This document shows, in pieces, positions 23,633 to 34,620 of a stretch of DNA of 64,000 nt. The position numbers and the translations under genes were made by a program. The notes beneath the pieces were generated by a model, which made no database searches, was not told where the DNA came from, and worked only from the letters and a program-made list of their open reading frames with translations. The DNA is from Sanderia malayensis. Lineage: Eukaryota; Cnidaria; Scyphozoa; Semaeostomeae; Pelagiidae. Position 1 is the stretch's first letter. Each line of letters begins with the position of its first letter. The DNA is taken from NCBI GenBank assembly GCA_013076295.1, contig RQOL01000828.1, positions 6,013,614-6,077,613 on the forward strand, given 5' to 3'.

Positions 23633-24179
23633 ATCAGTAAAATCGTCAACGAAAGGGTGGCGAAAATTGCAAAATAATCGGCAACTTCCGAGTTTTTGAA
23701 GGGGCTATAATTCGAAAATGAATGACATTTTGGAATCAAAGGAACCTTGAGGTGACTCGCGACAGATGGCTTTTATTTCACTGTATTATCCAGAAAGTAA
23801 AGAAAGTAATATCAAATTAAAGGGCTCATGCAGCCTAAAATTACATATCGATTTTTTACGGAGATGGACAGGAAAAGATCAAGTTTGATGACACGCGAAT
23901 CATTTTTTATAGGGGTCAGTATGGGAAAATTTGGCCGCGTGCCACAGTTTTTTTTAATAACTGGACTTAGGCGACGCCGATTTCAATTATCTCACCCCTG
24001 GCTATAAGCGCGATATTTTCCTCACATTATGAGTCAATTCTCGTTGCTTTCAATTAAAAACAGAAATTTTAACAAATTTTGAAAAAAATAAAACTTTCAA
24101 GATTTTGAAAAAAATAAAATGAAATGAGGAAGAGCTGCCCGGCCTGTGTTGAAACAGTGTCTGGCTAAAATCTTTTCAA

Positions 24180-24445
24180 AATGTCAGATTGCGAAAATAG
24201 TAGTTCAAAACAAATTCCTCTGACAACAAAGGAGGAAGTCTTCCTGAGGATAGCGTAGAAGACTATTCAGTAGTCAGTTCGTATAGTCGAAACTCGTACG
24301 AAGGAGAACCTCTTGCAAGAAGACCCAGCGCTGGGTACGGCAGTGATGATAAAGAATCGGGTTGTGAAGGCCTACCTATCTCTGAAAGAGCTGGATGCCC
24401 ATTTTGAAAATAAAACTTATGTTGATAATTGGTTAGTTCATTTGT
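24180..24445 (+). pseudogene. Decayed exon resembling cnidarian P2X7 C-domain-like proteins
   Basis: Starts MSDCENSSSKQ. After a frame change it reads an acidic stretch, VEDYSVVSSY, YEGEPLA and a Gly/Asp-rich run. In a third frame comes FENKTYVDNW, which in relatives precedes a Cys-rich zinc-binding core. At least two frameshifts, and no Cys-rich core follows before the stop at 24498. The family match is from memory of the layout and needs a search. Confidence 0.35.
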
Positions 24446-24689
24446 TATTTAATAAATTATTGGCAACTGTTAAACATCAATTCTATGGAATCATATGAGT
24501 TTTGTTCATTGTACTGGTTTGTCTTCAGTTGTTACGGTCCAATCCAGGTCTTCAGAAGAGTTTCATCTTGCGAGACTTGTGGAGAGAGACGAATTTAGTG
24601 TTGGCGCAGCAAATTCAAAAAATTTGTTTTGAGACCACTCAAGCAAACATTTTGACTCCAGTTTTCGATCTTGCTTCATCAAGTTAAAA

Positions 24690-24980
24690 AATTATCATTT
24701 TCCAAAACAAAAATGAAATACTATAATTGTTGTATTAGTTGCATAAGCATACAGCTAGAAAACTTTCTTCTTTTCACCTGATGCTTCGAACAACGAGTCA
24801 AAAATGCTCCCCGTCTCCGTGCGTGATCGTGCTCGTGGTCCCCCCCCCCTGCCACAGCGTGCCCAGCATCTAGTATAGTACGTCATGTTGTTTGTTATTT
24901 CAACAAGTTTACACTTTATCCAATGAAAAACTTGCAAAGTGATATCATACTTGGTAGCCTCACTTCAAATCAAAAGTGAA
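24690..24980. other. Interval without recognised features
   Basis: Contains a C-homopolymer (24841-24849). No gene seen. Confidence 0.35.
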
Positions 24981-24984
24981 CGTT

Positions 24985-25190
24985 TGAATCTGAGGCACAT
25001 ACCTAATATGGGCAAGTAAAAGTCTACACAGACACAGACACAGACCACAACATTTTCCCCCACTCACCAACATCTACTAGCTTGCGCATGCGCTTCGTGA
25101 GTCAAAAACGCAGTTGATATTTGAAACCTCCAGCATTGTTTCTCCCGATTTACGCAAAATTATTTTGGCGTGTCTGTTTTCCTTTAAATT
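24985..25190 (-). repeat. Right arm of the inverted repeat (partner 18785-19320)
   Basis: Reverse complement matches the left arm continuously, without the ~310-bp internal segment found there. Confidence 0.6.
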
Positions 25191-25276
25191 ATCACTCTGA
25201 CCCTTTTTCTTGTGAATTGATCACAAGAAGTATAGTAAATACTTGGCAATGGAGCAGTCGGATATAAAAAACCCGA

Positions 25277-27539
25277 TCACTTCGATGTTCGTAGCAGTAA
25301 GCCTAAAAACACCACCTATCAAACAATTTATTATTTTTTGCAAAAATATAATAATGCATTTGTTTTGCAGATGTACCTTGATAAAGATTATTTACTTCAG
25401 CTTCTTCACACAGCAACTGAAGTCTTGAAAGTATACTTCGAATGATATCACATTTTAAAGCCTGAAAGGGAAATAAAAGGCATTTCTAGGGCCTGTTTAT
25501 ATGAGCCGAGCCAGCCCGGCTACCCGGGCTGGCCCGGTTAACCGGGCTACCTCGGCTATCACATAGAATTGCATATAATTAACATCCTGCGTTTATATGG
25601 TAGCCGGGCCAGCCCGCTTAGGTGAGATCTCGGGAGCGAGCACCCGCGATCTTCGTAAACGCGATCACTTTGTACAAGAAGAAGTGATCGCGTTTACGAA
25701 GAACCAGAGTACAGCATCATTCCGATGACTTTCATAAAGTCTCCATAACATTATTAAGCCATATAGTTGCAAGGTTAATCCAAATGAAGCTAAAAACTGG
25801 GCAATGATTAACGATATCATTTTACGAAGCCGATGTACATTGTCAGTTGCCATTTTATTTTTCACAAGGAAGCGGAATTTTCCCGCCAAAACGGCCGGGC
25901 TGAAATCTACCTCACTTGGAAATTCTCATATAAAGCCGGGCTGAAAATTACTCCATGAAAGCGGGCCAGCCCGGGTAGCCGGGCTGGCCCGTCTCATATA
26001 AACAGGCCCCTAGAAAATCTTCTCACTTCTCTTAATCCAGTTGGTTTCATGTACATATTTAAAAAACCAATTTATACAAAACCTATACCATTACTAATAC
26101 AATCAAAGAGAAACTTGTCAACTTTGATGATACTAATCATTGCAAATAGCTAAAAATTAGGAAGATTCCATTTATCTGGAGTCAACAAATCTTACATGAA
26201 ATATGTGCTTCACAGGCGCCCGGATGTGCTTAGATGGATATTTTTCTGCATGGTCATACCACAAAACGTGTGAGACAAAATATGAGGGGAGTAAATGCGT
26301 ACTTAAGAATGAAGAACAATAAAAAAGCTTTTTGAAGTAAAACTTGGACAAAACAAGTCCAAATAAAAAGAAAGTTGGAAAATAGGCCTTGCGGTTGTTT
26401 AACACCATTAGAAAAAAAGTAGTAGATTAAAGGATTAAAAATATTATTGTTTTTACCCTAACTGCCTCCCCTTTTGTAGCTTGTGTGTGCAAATATGATT
26501 CAGAAAAGAATCTGCCAATGAAGCTGACTGTTCCCAGCGAAGTTTTTTGTGTTATTGGACAATCATTTTCACAATCCTAAAATAAAATAAGAATAATAAA
26601 TACCTTCTAATTCCAACCTTGTCCCAAATCTCGTGGTTAATAAGAACAAAATCAAAATTTTATTAATCAAAATCAAGCAGTCCATAGTTTTTCCCAGATC
26701 TTTCAGGTTCGGTTTAGCCACCAAGCAAATTTTGTTTCGCAAAAAGCTCAAGAAAACGCTTCATCAATTTAAAAAGCTAGCAAAATTAAACAGTTTGAAA
26801 ATATTTTTCTTCTTGGAAAATATTTCAATTTTGTTTGCTCGTCACAAATACGAAACATAAACAAAACATAAAATTATTCTGTAAATCACATCCAGCTTTG
26901 CTTCTTAATTCATTTTTCAGACTCTATATAAGCAAAGCAATGACAAAAGAAAACCCACTTGTGCAAAATACAGCTCAACATCCACCACCTTTGACCTCTC
27001 CTTAAATGCTTTTCCTTTACTCTAAAAGAACAACCAAAAAGACTAAGAAAAAATCGTAATACCATTGGACAGCAATTAAATAAAATAGATCAGATAGATT
27101 TAAACGAATGTAATTTATGAAGTAACTAAAAAGAAGTGGTTAAGAAATGTACCGATTTAACGAGATCTAGTAGAAACTCATCTTCATCTACAATGTTTCC
27201 ATCAATAGCTGCAACACAATTCCAAATACTTTCGAGATGTCTCTGCAAACCATGCTATATCAAAAATTGATTATATGGTGAAAAATGATTGTGTTGGGAA
27301 ATGTACAAATGTAACCATGCTTATATTGAGGACAACTGGCGTCTTGTTTTTCTGAACTAATTTCAAATTTAACTGACAAAGTAACATTGCGTTATATAGC
27401 TCGATTAACATACAACTCATGTTCCTGATGCTGTTGTTTTATATTTAATACGATTGATGATTGCCACTGATACGAGAAAGCATACCCAGCAAAAGAATAT
27501 GCAGCTTGAACCGTCGATAAGAAAGTCTTCAAGTAAGTT
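25277..27539 (-). CDS. Unrecognised host gene, 3' seven exons
   Basis: Exons on the minus strand: 27539-27486, 27254-27153, 27021-26959, 26576-26457, 26342-26196, 25461-25377, 25302-25277 (stop TGA). Splice edges are good at most sites (for example TTTTTGATATAG|, ATCG|GTACAT, TTATTTTATTTTAG|, TTCAT|GTAAG, TCCCTTTCAG|, TCAAG|GTACAT). Phases agree throughout: five phase-0 introns, then one phase-1 intron. The product part is about 198 residues, including RHLESIWNCVAAIDGN, a DEDEFLLDLV segment, CPITQKTSLGTVSFIGRFF and CDIIRSILSRLQLLCEEAE. It looks helical and soluble, with no signal peptide or domain that I recognise. The acceptor at 26342 is the weakest edge. The 5' end was not found. A 520-bp MITE sits in the intron between 26196 and 25461. 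Confidence 0.6.
25488..26010. mobile_element. Harbinger-type MITE, GGGCCTG termini
   Basis: Left end GGGCCTGTTTATATGAG, then GCCAGCCCGGCTACCCGGGC. The right end is the reverse complement over more than 45 bp. Flanking CTA on both sides is a 3-bp target duplication, as in PIF/Harbinger. The inner sequence holds a 20-bp perfect hairpin (25651-25701) and a minus ORF (25889-25665) starting inside the right half that I do not take as a gene. A second family member is at 42604-43313. Confidence 0.8.
25651..25701. repeat. Perfect 20-bp stem hairpin inside the MITE
   Basis: CTTCGTAAACGCGATCACTT (25651-25670) and its exact reverse complement (25682-25701) flank an 11-base loop. GC-richer than its surroundings. 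Confidence 0.9.
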
Positions 27540-27628
27540 CTTAAATCTTTAGCTTCAATTTAACAACTAAAACACGTATTTTATAACATTTTGGTTCCAA
27601 AGTATTTCAATGATGACGTGATAGATGA

Positions 27629-27648
27629 TGACGTCATCAGTGACGTCA
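27629..27648. promoter_or_regulatory. Paired CRE/ATF-like palindromes
   Basis: Two exact TGACGTCA octamers at 27629-27636 and 27641-27648, 12 bp apart, with a related TGATGACGTG just upstream. Sequence match only; no transcription start is known here. Confidence 0.4.
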
Positions 27649-28070
27649 TCAGTCAAAGCAGCTACAATTGTCGGTAAATTTTGATGTTTTATAGGCTAAT
27701 TACATTAATTTAATGCTGTTCACGTTTCTATAGATGATGGGGAACAGAAAATTTCGTGTAAAATGTATCTTTTGCTGTTGTTTTTGCTTCCCAACAGTAA
27801 ATGGTTGGCTCAAATTTTCTTTTCACATTTGCAAATATCTTTAACAAAATTCGCGATCGTTATCTTTCGATTATTGGTCCCAACCCGTGACTTTTTTGAA
27901 AGATTTATTTTTAAAACTGTTTCTTTAACCCAGAACCTTCCTTTTCTTCGCTCTTTAACTTTCTGGTTATTTTCTGAGCGTTTGCAAAATGAAATCAAAC
28001 GTTCTGGTTGATTTTAAGGAGTTTGCTTCATCGAACCGCCATTTTTACTTCACGATAACGACAAGTGGGA

Positions 28071-28385
28071 ATGCACGAAATTTCATTAAACTTCGTGCAT
28101 ATCTTCACGAAATTTAATGAAATTTCGCCATATTTTAAATAAACAACAAGCTTTATTTACTCTTGCTAATAAATTGAGGCAAGAATAAGGAAAAACAATG
28201 AAGATATGGCATGTTTTTGTTACAATATCTTTGTTATTGGGATGAATTTTAAAATTCAGGCCGATGGAAATTTAGAAAAACTATTGCTCTTTTGAAAAAT
28301 GTTTGTTTGAAACTATTTGTGGCAGCAACCTAAAATAAAAACATCACTTTCTCACAGCTCGGCGGGACTTTAGCCGCCATGACAG
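28071..28385 (+). repeat. Dispersed repeat copy 1 (inverted partner at 32446-32930)
   Basis: Runs from paired AATTTCATTAAACTTCGTGC-type inverted motifs to CACTTTCTCACAGCTCGGCG. The reverse complement is found at 32446-32930, interrupted there by a hAT MITE. This copy gives the empty site GTAAATAAAGCTTG. Confidence 0.8.
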
Positions 28386-28483
28386 ACACAAATTGCTTAA
28401 ATCAAAAGAAAAACTGAAATACAGCTAAGGGATGCTAAACTCGATTAGGTTAACAATCCAAACAAGTTTCATAGGTATCAGGT

Positions 28484-30031
28484 TGTTCCGCGCCATTGGC
28501 CATCCGCCCACTCTCCAATCCGCCAGTGGCGGCGCCAGCTCCAAAAAAGTGGCAGGGATTTTTTCCGGGGCGGGCAAGAAGATTTTAAAAATTGTGTCTT
28601 GCTGTTCTAGGGGTACATGGCGTGCCGAAGGCACGCGCGCAATGGCCGGAGGCCGCTTTCTAAAACAGCTGGGGGTCTAGGGGGGCTCTAAGCCCCCAGC
28701 GGGTCAAGGGCAGTGCCCTGGTAGGGGTCCAGGGGGTGTAGCCCCCGGAAGTTCCCGGGATTTTGTCATTTCTGAGGTCTCAAAATGGCTTAGGACCCTT
28801 TGATTTCTTTTTCTGCATACATTATTAGAACAACACAAAAACCTTTACAGAAACATTAGAAATGTGTATAGTTACGAGAGCCAACTCAGCGAAAATATTT
28901 TGAAACAACACCCGTTGATAGCAGCTTTGAACGTAAAAGGATAAATATGTTGATGAAGTGAATTTCGTAAATATAGACGGAAACAACTATTGATATTCTC
29001 TTGCAAAGGATTAAATTATTATAATCTGACCCATTTATGTTTTCCTGTTGTAAGATACATGAATCTTAAGGATGTAATTTAGCAACAAATTTTGTGTTTT
29101 ACATTGAAAAATCTTGCGACACAATTCACATAGCGTAGGCATACCCCCCCCCCAATTTTTTCATCAGATTTGCATGAATCTCAGAGACCATCTTTCTGAA
29201 AAAGTGGGGGGACTAGTCCCCCCCCATTCCCCCCTGGCGCCGCCACTGCATTCCGCTCCACCGTGTCAAGTCGATCCGCCCACCCTATGAAAGTCAATCC
29301 GCCCCACATTAAATTTTTATTCATATTTGGCCTTGTACATATTTTGGTGAATTAAGTTTGATGTATATTTCTATTTTGAAATTTTAGTTCGTTGATGGCC
29401 TATTTCAGAAAAAATTAGGCCCCTTTTCCGACTTTATTTGTCACACACAAATCAAGTGAATAATGTCTTGTCTGACAAAGGTGGGAGTGTATGAATAAAC
29501 AATGATTTTGAGCAAATTCATCTTTACAAATTCTAATTATGTCGAAAATGAAAATCGTTGCAATTTTCGCGTTTAAATGCGCCAAAAAATTGAGTGTAGA
29601 AAGAAAGATAGGTTTTTTTAAATCTATTAATGAATCGTTTTTATTCCCCTCAGAAAGTAAAATACTGCTTTTGGACTTTTGCAAATTTTCCATTAATTCC
29701 TTTTAATAAGTGTGCAACAATACTGTCTTGTTTCAAAACACAGACAGCATGTCGGCTTCATTATCTGGCTGCATGGCACTCACAAGCACTTCTCCTTTTT
29801 GTCGGCTCCATCTATCCTTATACACGTGAACACTTCAAATACGGATAAAGCTGGTTGCTAATATCTATATCACTTTTTATTTATGAACGAAAGTAAATTT
29901 CTTTTCAATCTATTGTTACAATGAATTCACGTGAGGCGGAACGACTAACGCAGGTGGGCGGATCGACTCGGGTGGGGCGGATTAGAGAGGGGGCGGATTG
30001 CAGAGTGGGCGGATGGCCGGTGGGGCGGAAC
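28484..30031. mobile_element. GC-rich TIR element, host of a nested hAT
   Basis: Left end 28484 onward reads GTTCCGCGCCATTGGCCATC, then CGCCCACTCTCCAATCCGC. It is interrupted by the nested element and resumes at 29257 (TCCACCG...GATCCGCCCACC). The right end, 29937-30031, is the reverse complement (GGTGGGCGGATC...GGGCGGATGGCC...GCGGAAC). TIRs are about 90 bp and built of ATCCGCC-containing units. The centre is AT-rich with no supportable ORF. Target duplication not resolved. Confidence 0.7.
28524..29248. mobile_element. Nested hAT-type element, 725 bp
   Basis: TIRs CAGTGGCGGCGCCAG / CTGGCGCCGCCACTG, perfect over 15 bp. Flanking 8-bp duplications CAATCCGC (28516-28523) and CATTCCGC (29249-29256) have one mismatch. 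The 8-bp duplication and CAG...CTG ends fit hAT. No transposase ORF, so non-autonomous. It interrupts the left TIR of the outer element. Confidence 0.85.
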
Positions 30032-30045
30032 GTCTAGAAACCGTT

Positions 30046-30365
30046 TCATACAGCTTGATCGAGTTGCAAGTCCAATTTTAGGCCATCCCAATGAAACCCA
30101 ATGTGGTTGCATTTCCAAGCACAAAAAGGGAACTTTTTTAGTTTCTTTTGTACTTGTAATGCTTCTTCAACTTCTTCAGCTATTCGGATAATTTGAACCT
30201 TGTTTTCAATAGCCACAAAAGCTCTGGCAACAAGTTCTTCCTTTCGACCACTCATTTTCAATCCTCCAAGGCGAAGGAAGGCCTTAGGCCTTCGACTAAC
30301 TCTACTTTCTTCGCAAAAAGCAATTGAAAATTCATCGTTTTCGTAGTTGGCAAGAACTTAATACT
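30046..30365 (-). pseudogene. SAP-domain exon fragment
   Basis: The minus frame reads a LANYENDEFS leader, FLRLGGLKMSGRKEELVARA and FVAIENKVQI, then an EE-rich helix, ending at 30046. The helix-G.KxELVxR-helix pattern matches SAP DNA-binding motifs seen at the start of cnidarian SAP/SWIM-zinc-finger proteins. The downstream SWIM part is missing and the following residues decay, so this is a fragment or solitary exon. Confidence 0.45.
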
Positions 30366-30369
30366 TACA

Positions 30370-30960
30370 AGAGGTTTTAAGAAAGCTGTTCCAAAGATTA
30401 CAGACTACGCCAAAGATATAAACGTGAAAATACGAACAACATGAGATTAATCTTTCAGCAATACTGTCGAAGATGCCAAGGGTGAAATAATTTGTCACCC
30501 AAAAACTAGTTCCCAGACCTCTAAAGGGCGCACGATGCAAAAGGTGTATTATGACAATGTTCTGCCAGAGCCATTAACCACGTTGTTTGACCAAACAGCA
30601 ATTAATAGACAGGGAATTTTTCCCAACAAACTGGCGGAGAGGGTAACCGGAGATTTTTCACTTGTTTCGACTTCCTATTGGTAGTACCTTCAAATTTTCA
30701 AGGGTGTCCAAAAAAAATTCTCCCCATATGTCACGTGATCGATGACGTAAAGGGTAACGGTCAGAAAAAAATGAAAGTCGTCAAATTCAAAAAAAATGGC
30801 ATCAATCGAAAGAGCATAAAAAACTGAACAAAATATACCAAGAAACCTATATCCTAAAATCAAAATGTTAAAAGATATGAACATTTGAAATTTTTTATGA
30901 CGTCATCACAAGTGAAAGCCAAAAGCAGGAGCAATTGAAAACGTTGTCGGGATATTCTCA
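30370..30960. other. Interval without recognised genes
   Basis: 30527-30555 shares the GCGCACGATGCAA block with 2005-2035. Otherwise nothing supportable. Confidence 0.35.
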
Positions 30961-30968
30961 AAACCTTG

Positions 30969-31135
30969 TCATGGTTCACATAAGCTGTCATCACTATCAC
31001 TTTCGTCATCAGTCGTCTCAAAAAACATCATATTAAATTCTTCCTCTTCTTCATCCAACTCGATATTTAAATTATTAAACCTTCTTTTCTTCTCTTTTGC
31101 ATTCTTTTGTTTTGTGAAGCTTGGGCTTTGTCGAC
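30969..31135 (-). CDS. Possible terminal exon with acidic tail
   Basis: Behind a strong acceptor (CTTTTCTTTATAG) the minus frame starts in phase 1 and runs 54 residues: RQSPSFTKQKN, a KEKKRR basic patch, then EEEEEF and TTDDESDSDDS, ending at TGA/TAA 30971-30969. The basic-then-acidic end suggests a nuclear protein tail. The preceding exon is not certain; a candidate reading EVELG lies near 31236-31222 with a GT donor in phase. Confidence 0.35.
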
Positions 31136-31252
31136 CTATAAAGAAAAGGAAAAATGAGGATATTTTGAGAATTTTTTTTTGCATCCGTTTGTTTTAAAGG
31201 TTTATGGTTGTCTTCTTCACCAAGTTCAACTTCCGCTACAAGAAAACAGGGG

Positions 31253-31423
31253 TACTGTATTTCCTCTAATTAGCGCCCACCCTCTTTTAACCGCCCCCTC
31301 CAATAAGCGCCTACCATAAAATCAACAAGTGTGAACTAATTCTCAAATTTTCACTGTTTGGTTCAAATAATTTTGCAAAATATTTAATAAGCGGGTCGGG
31401 AGCTTATTAGAGGAAATACGGTA
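31253..31423. mobile_element. MITE, TACYGTATTTCCTC family, copy 1
   Basis: Ends TACTGTATTTCCTCTAAT and the reverse complement of TACCGTATTTCCTCTAATAA; 171 bp; internal AAGCG/GCGCC units. Other family members: 47096-47524 and, in a variant, 60311-60494. Confidence 0.75.
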
Positions 31424-31539
31424 CTCATTTTCAAAATTAAATTCTGTCTCGGACGCTGAATAAAACCATACAAATTATTTTCAAAATGACGGCTAAAAGA
31501 TTCGCCCTGATAGTGGTTCAATCGGAGCTCAAATATTGC

Positions 31540-31580
31540 CACCCTAATAATAATAATAATAATAAATATAATAGTAATAA
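31540..31580. repeat. (AAT)n microsatellite, possible LINE 3' tail
   Basis: An AATAATAAT run followed by ACGAATATTTATAC. The same arrangement ends the CR1-like LINE near 52815-52860, so this may be the tail of a severely truncated copy. Confidence 0.5.
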
Positions 31581-31639
31581 AACGAATATTTATACAGGAT
31601 GTACACTTCAACTGTAAACTGCTGTTATTAATGCGTGTC

Positions 31640-32440
31640 CTGTGCCCTAAGCCCTAACGTTACTACCCTAAATATTTACAGTTAAAAAATGTACAGATAT
31701 ATAAAATAATACAGATTTATAAAAAGGGAAAAGATTATTGTTTATGTTCAGAGCTTCCGATGTGATATTATTAAAAAAATCCAGTTATTAAAAAAATCCA
31801 GACAACGTTCGAAAAATTCCATTGACATCCATTGGAAAAAATTGTCGGGTCATCACTGTGACGTTATAGCGTTGTGATATTTTTCGCAAAAGGTGGACTG
31901 ATTCACGGTGAAATTACAGTAACTTATACTTGTCAGATGCACGTCAAAATTGCATCAAACCAATAAATACATCTTTGGCTTTCATTTAAAACAAAAAAGT
32001 CGATATTTCAAATTTCGTTTCACTGGCACTTTAAACCTTGAATTCTAAAAGTTCAAGGTTACATGAAAATCAAGACAGTTACATCAAAAATGATCATATT
32101 TTTGAAAATTTTAAAACATTTTTGCGAACGAAGTTGAGCTTATGCTGGTAGTCTGTGATTGACAACTGCGTCCAAATATTTTAAATTCCTCAGCTTTTAT
32201 ATCTCCCCCCATGATGCATTGGGGCTATTGATTTGTGATTGGACAATTTCCATTCATGTGATACAAAAAGTTAGTATTCATTGGATGAGAAAACAAAGAA
32301 CTTCAGAACAAGCATTCATTGAATAAAAAAAACAAAAGAACGAACGATTTGTGTCACCCAGTATTGTTTTATTTTATATGAACTGACCAATCAGTGTACT
32401 TTAAGAACAACAGAAATGCAACAAAACGCAACAAAAGTAA
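31640..32440. other. Interval of low-complexity and dispersed-repeat pieces
   Basis: Contains short inverted pieces (TTTAAACCTTGAATTCTAAAAGTTCAAGG) and no supportable gene. Confidence 0.35.
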
Positions 32441-32445
32441 CCTGC

Positions 32446-32930
32446 TATGGCGGCTAAAATCCCGCCGAGCTGCGAGAAAGTGATGTTTTTATTTAGGGTT
32501 GCTGCCACATATAGTTTCAAAAAACAACTTCAAACATACATTTTTCAAAAGAGCAATAGTTTTTCTAAATTTCCATCGGCCTGAATTTTAAAATTAATCC
32601 TAATAACAAGGATATGAGAACAAGAGCATGCCATATCTTCATTGTTTTTCCTTATTTCTTGCCTTAATTCATTAGCAAGAGTAAATAAAGCCATGGGCGG
32701 TCTGGCCCGGGTGGCAAAGTGGCGATTGCCACCCGGGGCCCTTCTGATTTTTAACGTAAACTAAATCTACGGGCCCTTTTCGAAGACTTGGACCACCCTA
32801 AACCGGACCTCTTTGGTTTGCCAGCCACCCTGCAATTGTGATGCCAGACCGCCCCTGAATAAAGCTTTTTGTTTATTTAAAATATAGCGAAATTTCATGA
32901 AATTTCATGAAGATATGGCATGTTTTTGTT
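32446..32930 (-). repeat. Dispersed repeat copy 2 with hAT MITE insertion
   Basis: Reverse-complement match to 28071-28385, beginning GGCGGCTAAAATCCCGCCGA. Split at 32692-32857 by a small hAT MITE. Confidence 0.8.
32692..32857. mobile_element. 166-bp hAT MITE
   Basis: TIRs CATGGGCGGTCTGGC / GCCAGACCGCCCCTG (one mismatch in 15). Exact 8-bp target duplication AATAAAGC at 32684-32691 and 32858-32865. The repeat copy at 28071-28385 shows the empty site with a single AATAAAGC. Confidence 0.92.
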
Positions 32931-33189
32931 CTCATATCTTTGTTATTAGGATTAATTTTAAAATTCAGGCTGATGGAAATTTAGAAAAACTATTGTTCTT
33001 TTGAAAAATATTTGTTTGAAGTTGTTTTTTGAAACTACATTGTATTTTCCACAAGTATATTCTGTGCTCTATTTCATCCACAATGAACGTCTCATTGTAC
33101 ATTTTAGACTGCGAGCGTATTGCAGGAAATGCGGCATTTGTCTATTTTCACTTCGTGAGCTACCAATAGGTTAACCTTTGATCTTTTAA

Positions 33190-34175
33190 ATGGGAGAGAA
33201 TTTGCGTATAGTACAGCAGATTTCAGGACGAAATGTTCATTTTGTGATAAAAGCATAAAATTTGGTGAACATAGACAGTTTGATACGCTGAAAAATATTA
33301 GGTATAGAGGCACTTCAAAAAATGCCCCTTAATGCTATTTTTAGACAGGGGTACTAGAGCCCAATGCCCAAAACCAACAAACTGCTCTAACTATCAAAAT
33401 AAACAACGGATAGATACATTACTCGGTATACTTAGCAAGTTCGACAGGCTGAAAAACATGGAATATAGAGCCACTTGAAAAAACGCCCCCAATTTCTATT
33501 TTTAGACAGGGGTACTAGAGTCCACTCCTCAAACGTTGAGTAGATACATTACTACTCGGTATTCTTAGTACGTTTGATATACTGAAATACATGCAACATA
33601 GCTCCACTTCGAAAAGTGCCCACAAGTGCTATTTTTAGACAGGGGTACTAGTATCCAACCCATCCAAGATGAAAATTTGGCGTATGACGGATAAATACAC
33701 TCCACTCGCAAAAGTTTGGAAACGCCTGATGAAAATGGCGTCTAGAAGTGGCCCTAGGCCTGAGCAAGGAAATTTACATAAAAATATATAAATACCAAAC
33801 GGGTTTCAATAGCGAATTTCTTTAGCAGAAGTATACTCAAAATTTCACAAATTTTCAAATGAAAACATAATTGCTGCTGCGTAGCGGAACGAAGTGAAGC
33901 GGCTGCGCAGCAGAATATAATTTAAACTATATCATATTGTTTTGCAATAATATTAAAAGAAAACTGCGAAGAGGTCCCTTAAAAAATGTTTACGAAAATT
34001 TTTCGAAGTGGAGAAATTAAAACGCCAATAATTATAATTTATTTCACTCAAAGCCACGCAAATTCTCTCATTTAAAAGAGAATGTTTTAAAACTTTGAAA
34101 AATATAAGAATTATTTAGGTAACTGTCTTGACCTTTTAAAGTGCCCCTACACCTTATTTTTTTATTCTTTATATC
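33190..34175 (-). repeat. Left arm of a large dispersed inverted repeat
   Basis: 33700-34175 matches the reverse complement of 39740-40455, and 33190-33560 matches that of 41400-41690. It contains three copies of CTATTTTTAGACAGGGGTACTAG (about 33335, 33495, 33629), spaced 135-160 bp. No ORF. Its extent suggests the ends of a large element or an old inverted duplication. Confidence 0.75.
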
Positions 34176-34182
34176 GATTAAT

Positions 34183-34300
34183 GTTATCTCAAGAAATTGG
34201 GCGGTTAGCCTACCGGCCCGGATTGCTTGAGTAGGGATACGCTTTTACGGTCGGTGTCCCGATTTGCCGTGCAAATTGTCCGGCCACAGAACACGGAGTG
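34183..34300 (+). repeat. Second copy of the ~115-bp dispersed block
   Basis: Matches 2075-2205. Lies 320 bp upstream of the 38-bp array and may be the 5' portion of the same element. Confidence 0.6.
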
Positions 34301-34620
34301 TGACCCCACCGATCGTAATATATTTAATCTCTGTCTTGTAGAATTTAACTATTACTTATCCTGATTAGCTTATATTCTCTTTTGGAGCCAGCAATTCCTC
34401 CTCCCAACCCTCCAAACAATAAGCCTAGAAAAATGGCAGGTCAGGAACATAAGCATAATAATAAACGTAAAAACTCAAAAAATTATAATGAAGGCACCCA
34501 GCACGATCCACCGCGACTAATCGGCGGTAACCTTCTAAGGAACATATATGCCGTAAAAAGTAGCAGGCAAAAGGCCACACTACCTAAAGGCTTGGCGATA
34601 ATTGCGGTGTTTGCTTTGTT

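Noticed and set aside
25665..25889. 74-codon ORF in the MITE at 25.5 kb
   Set aside because: Starts in subterminal sequence and ends in the hairpin; no similarity to the 42.6 kb copy, so not a conserved gene.
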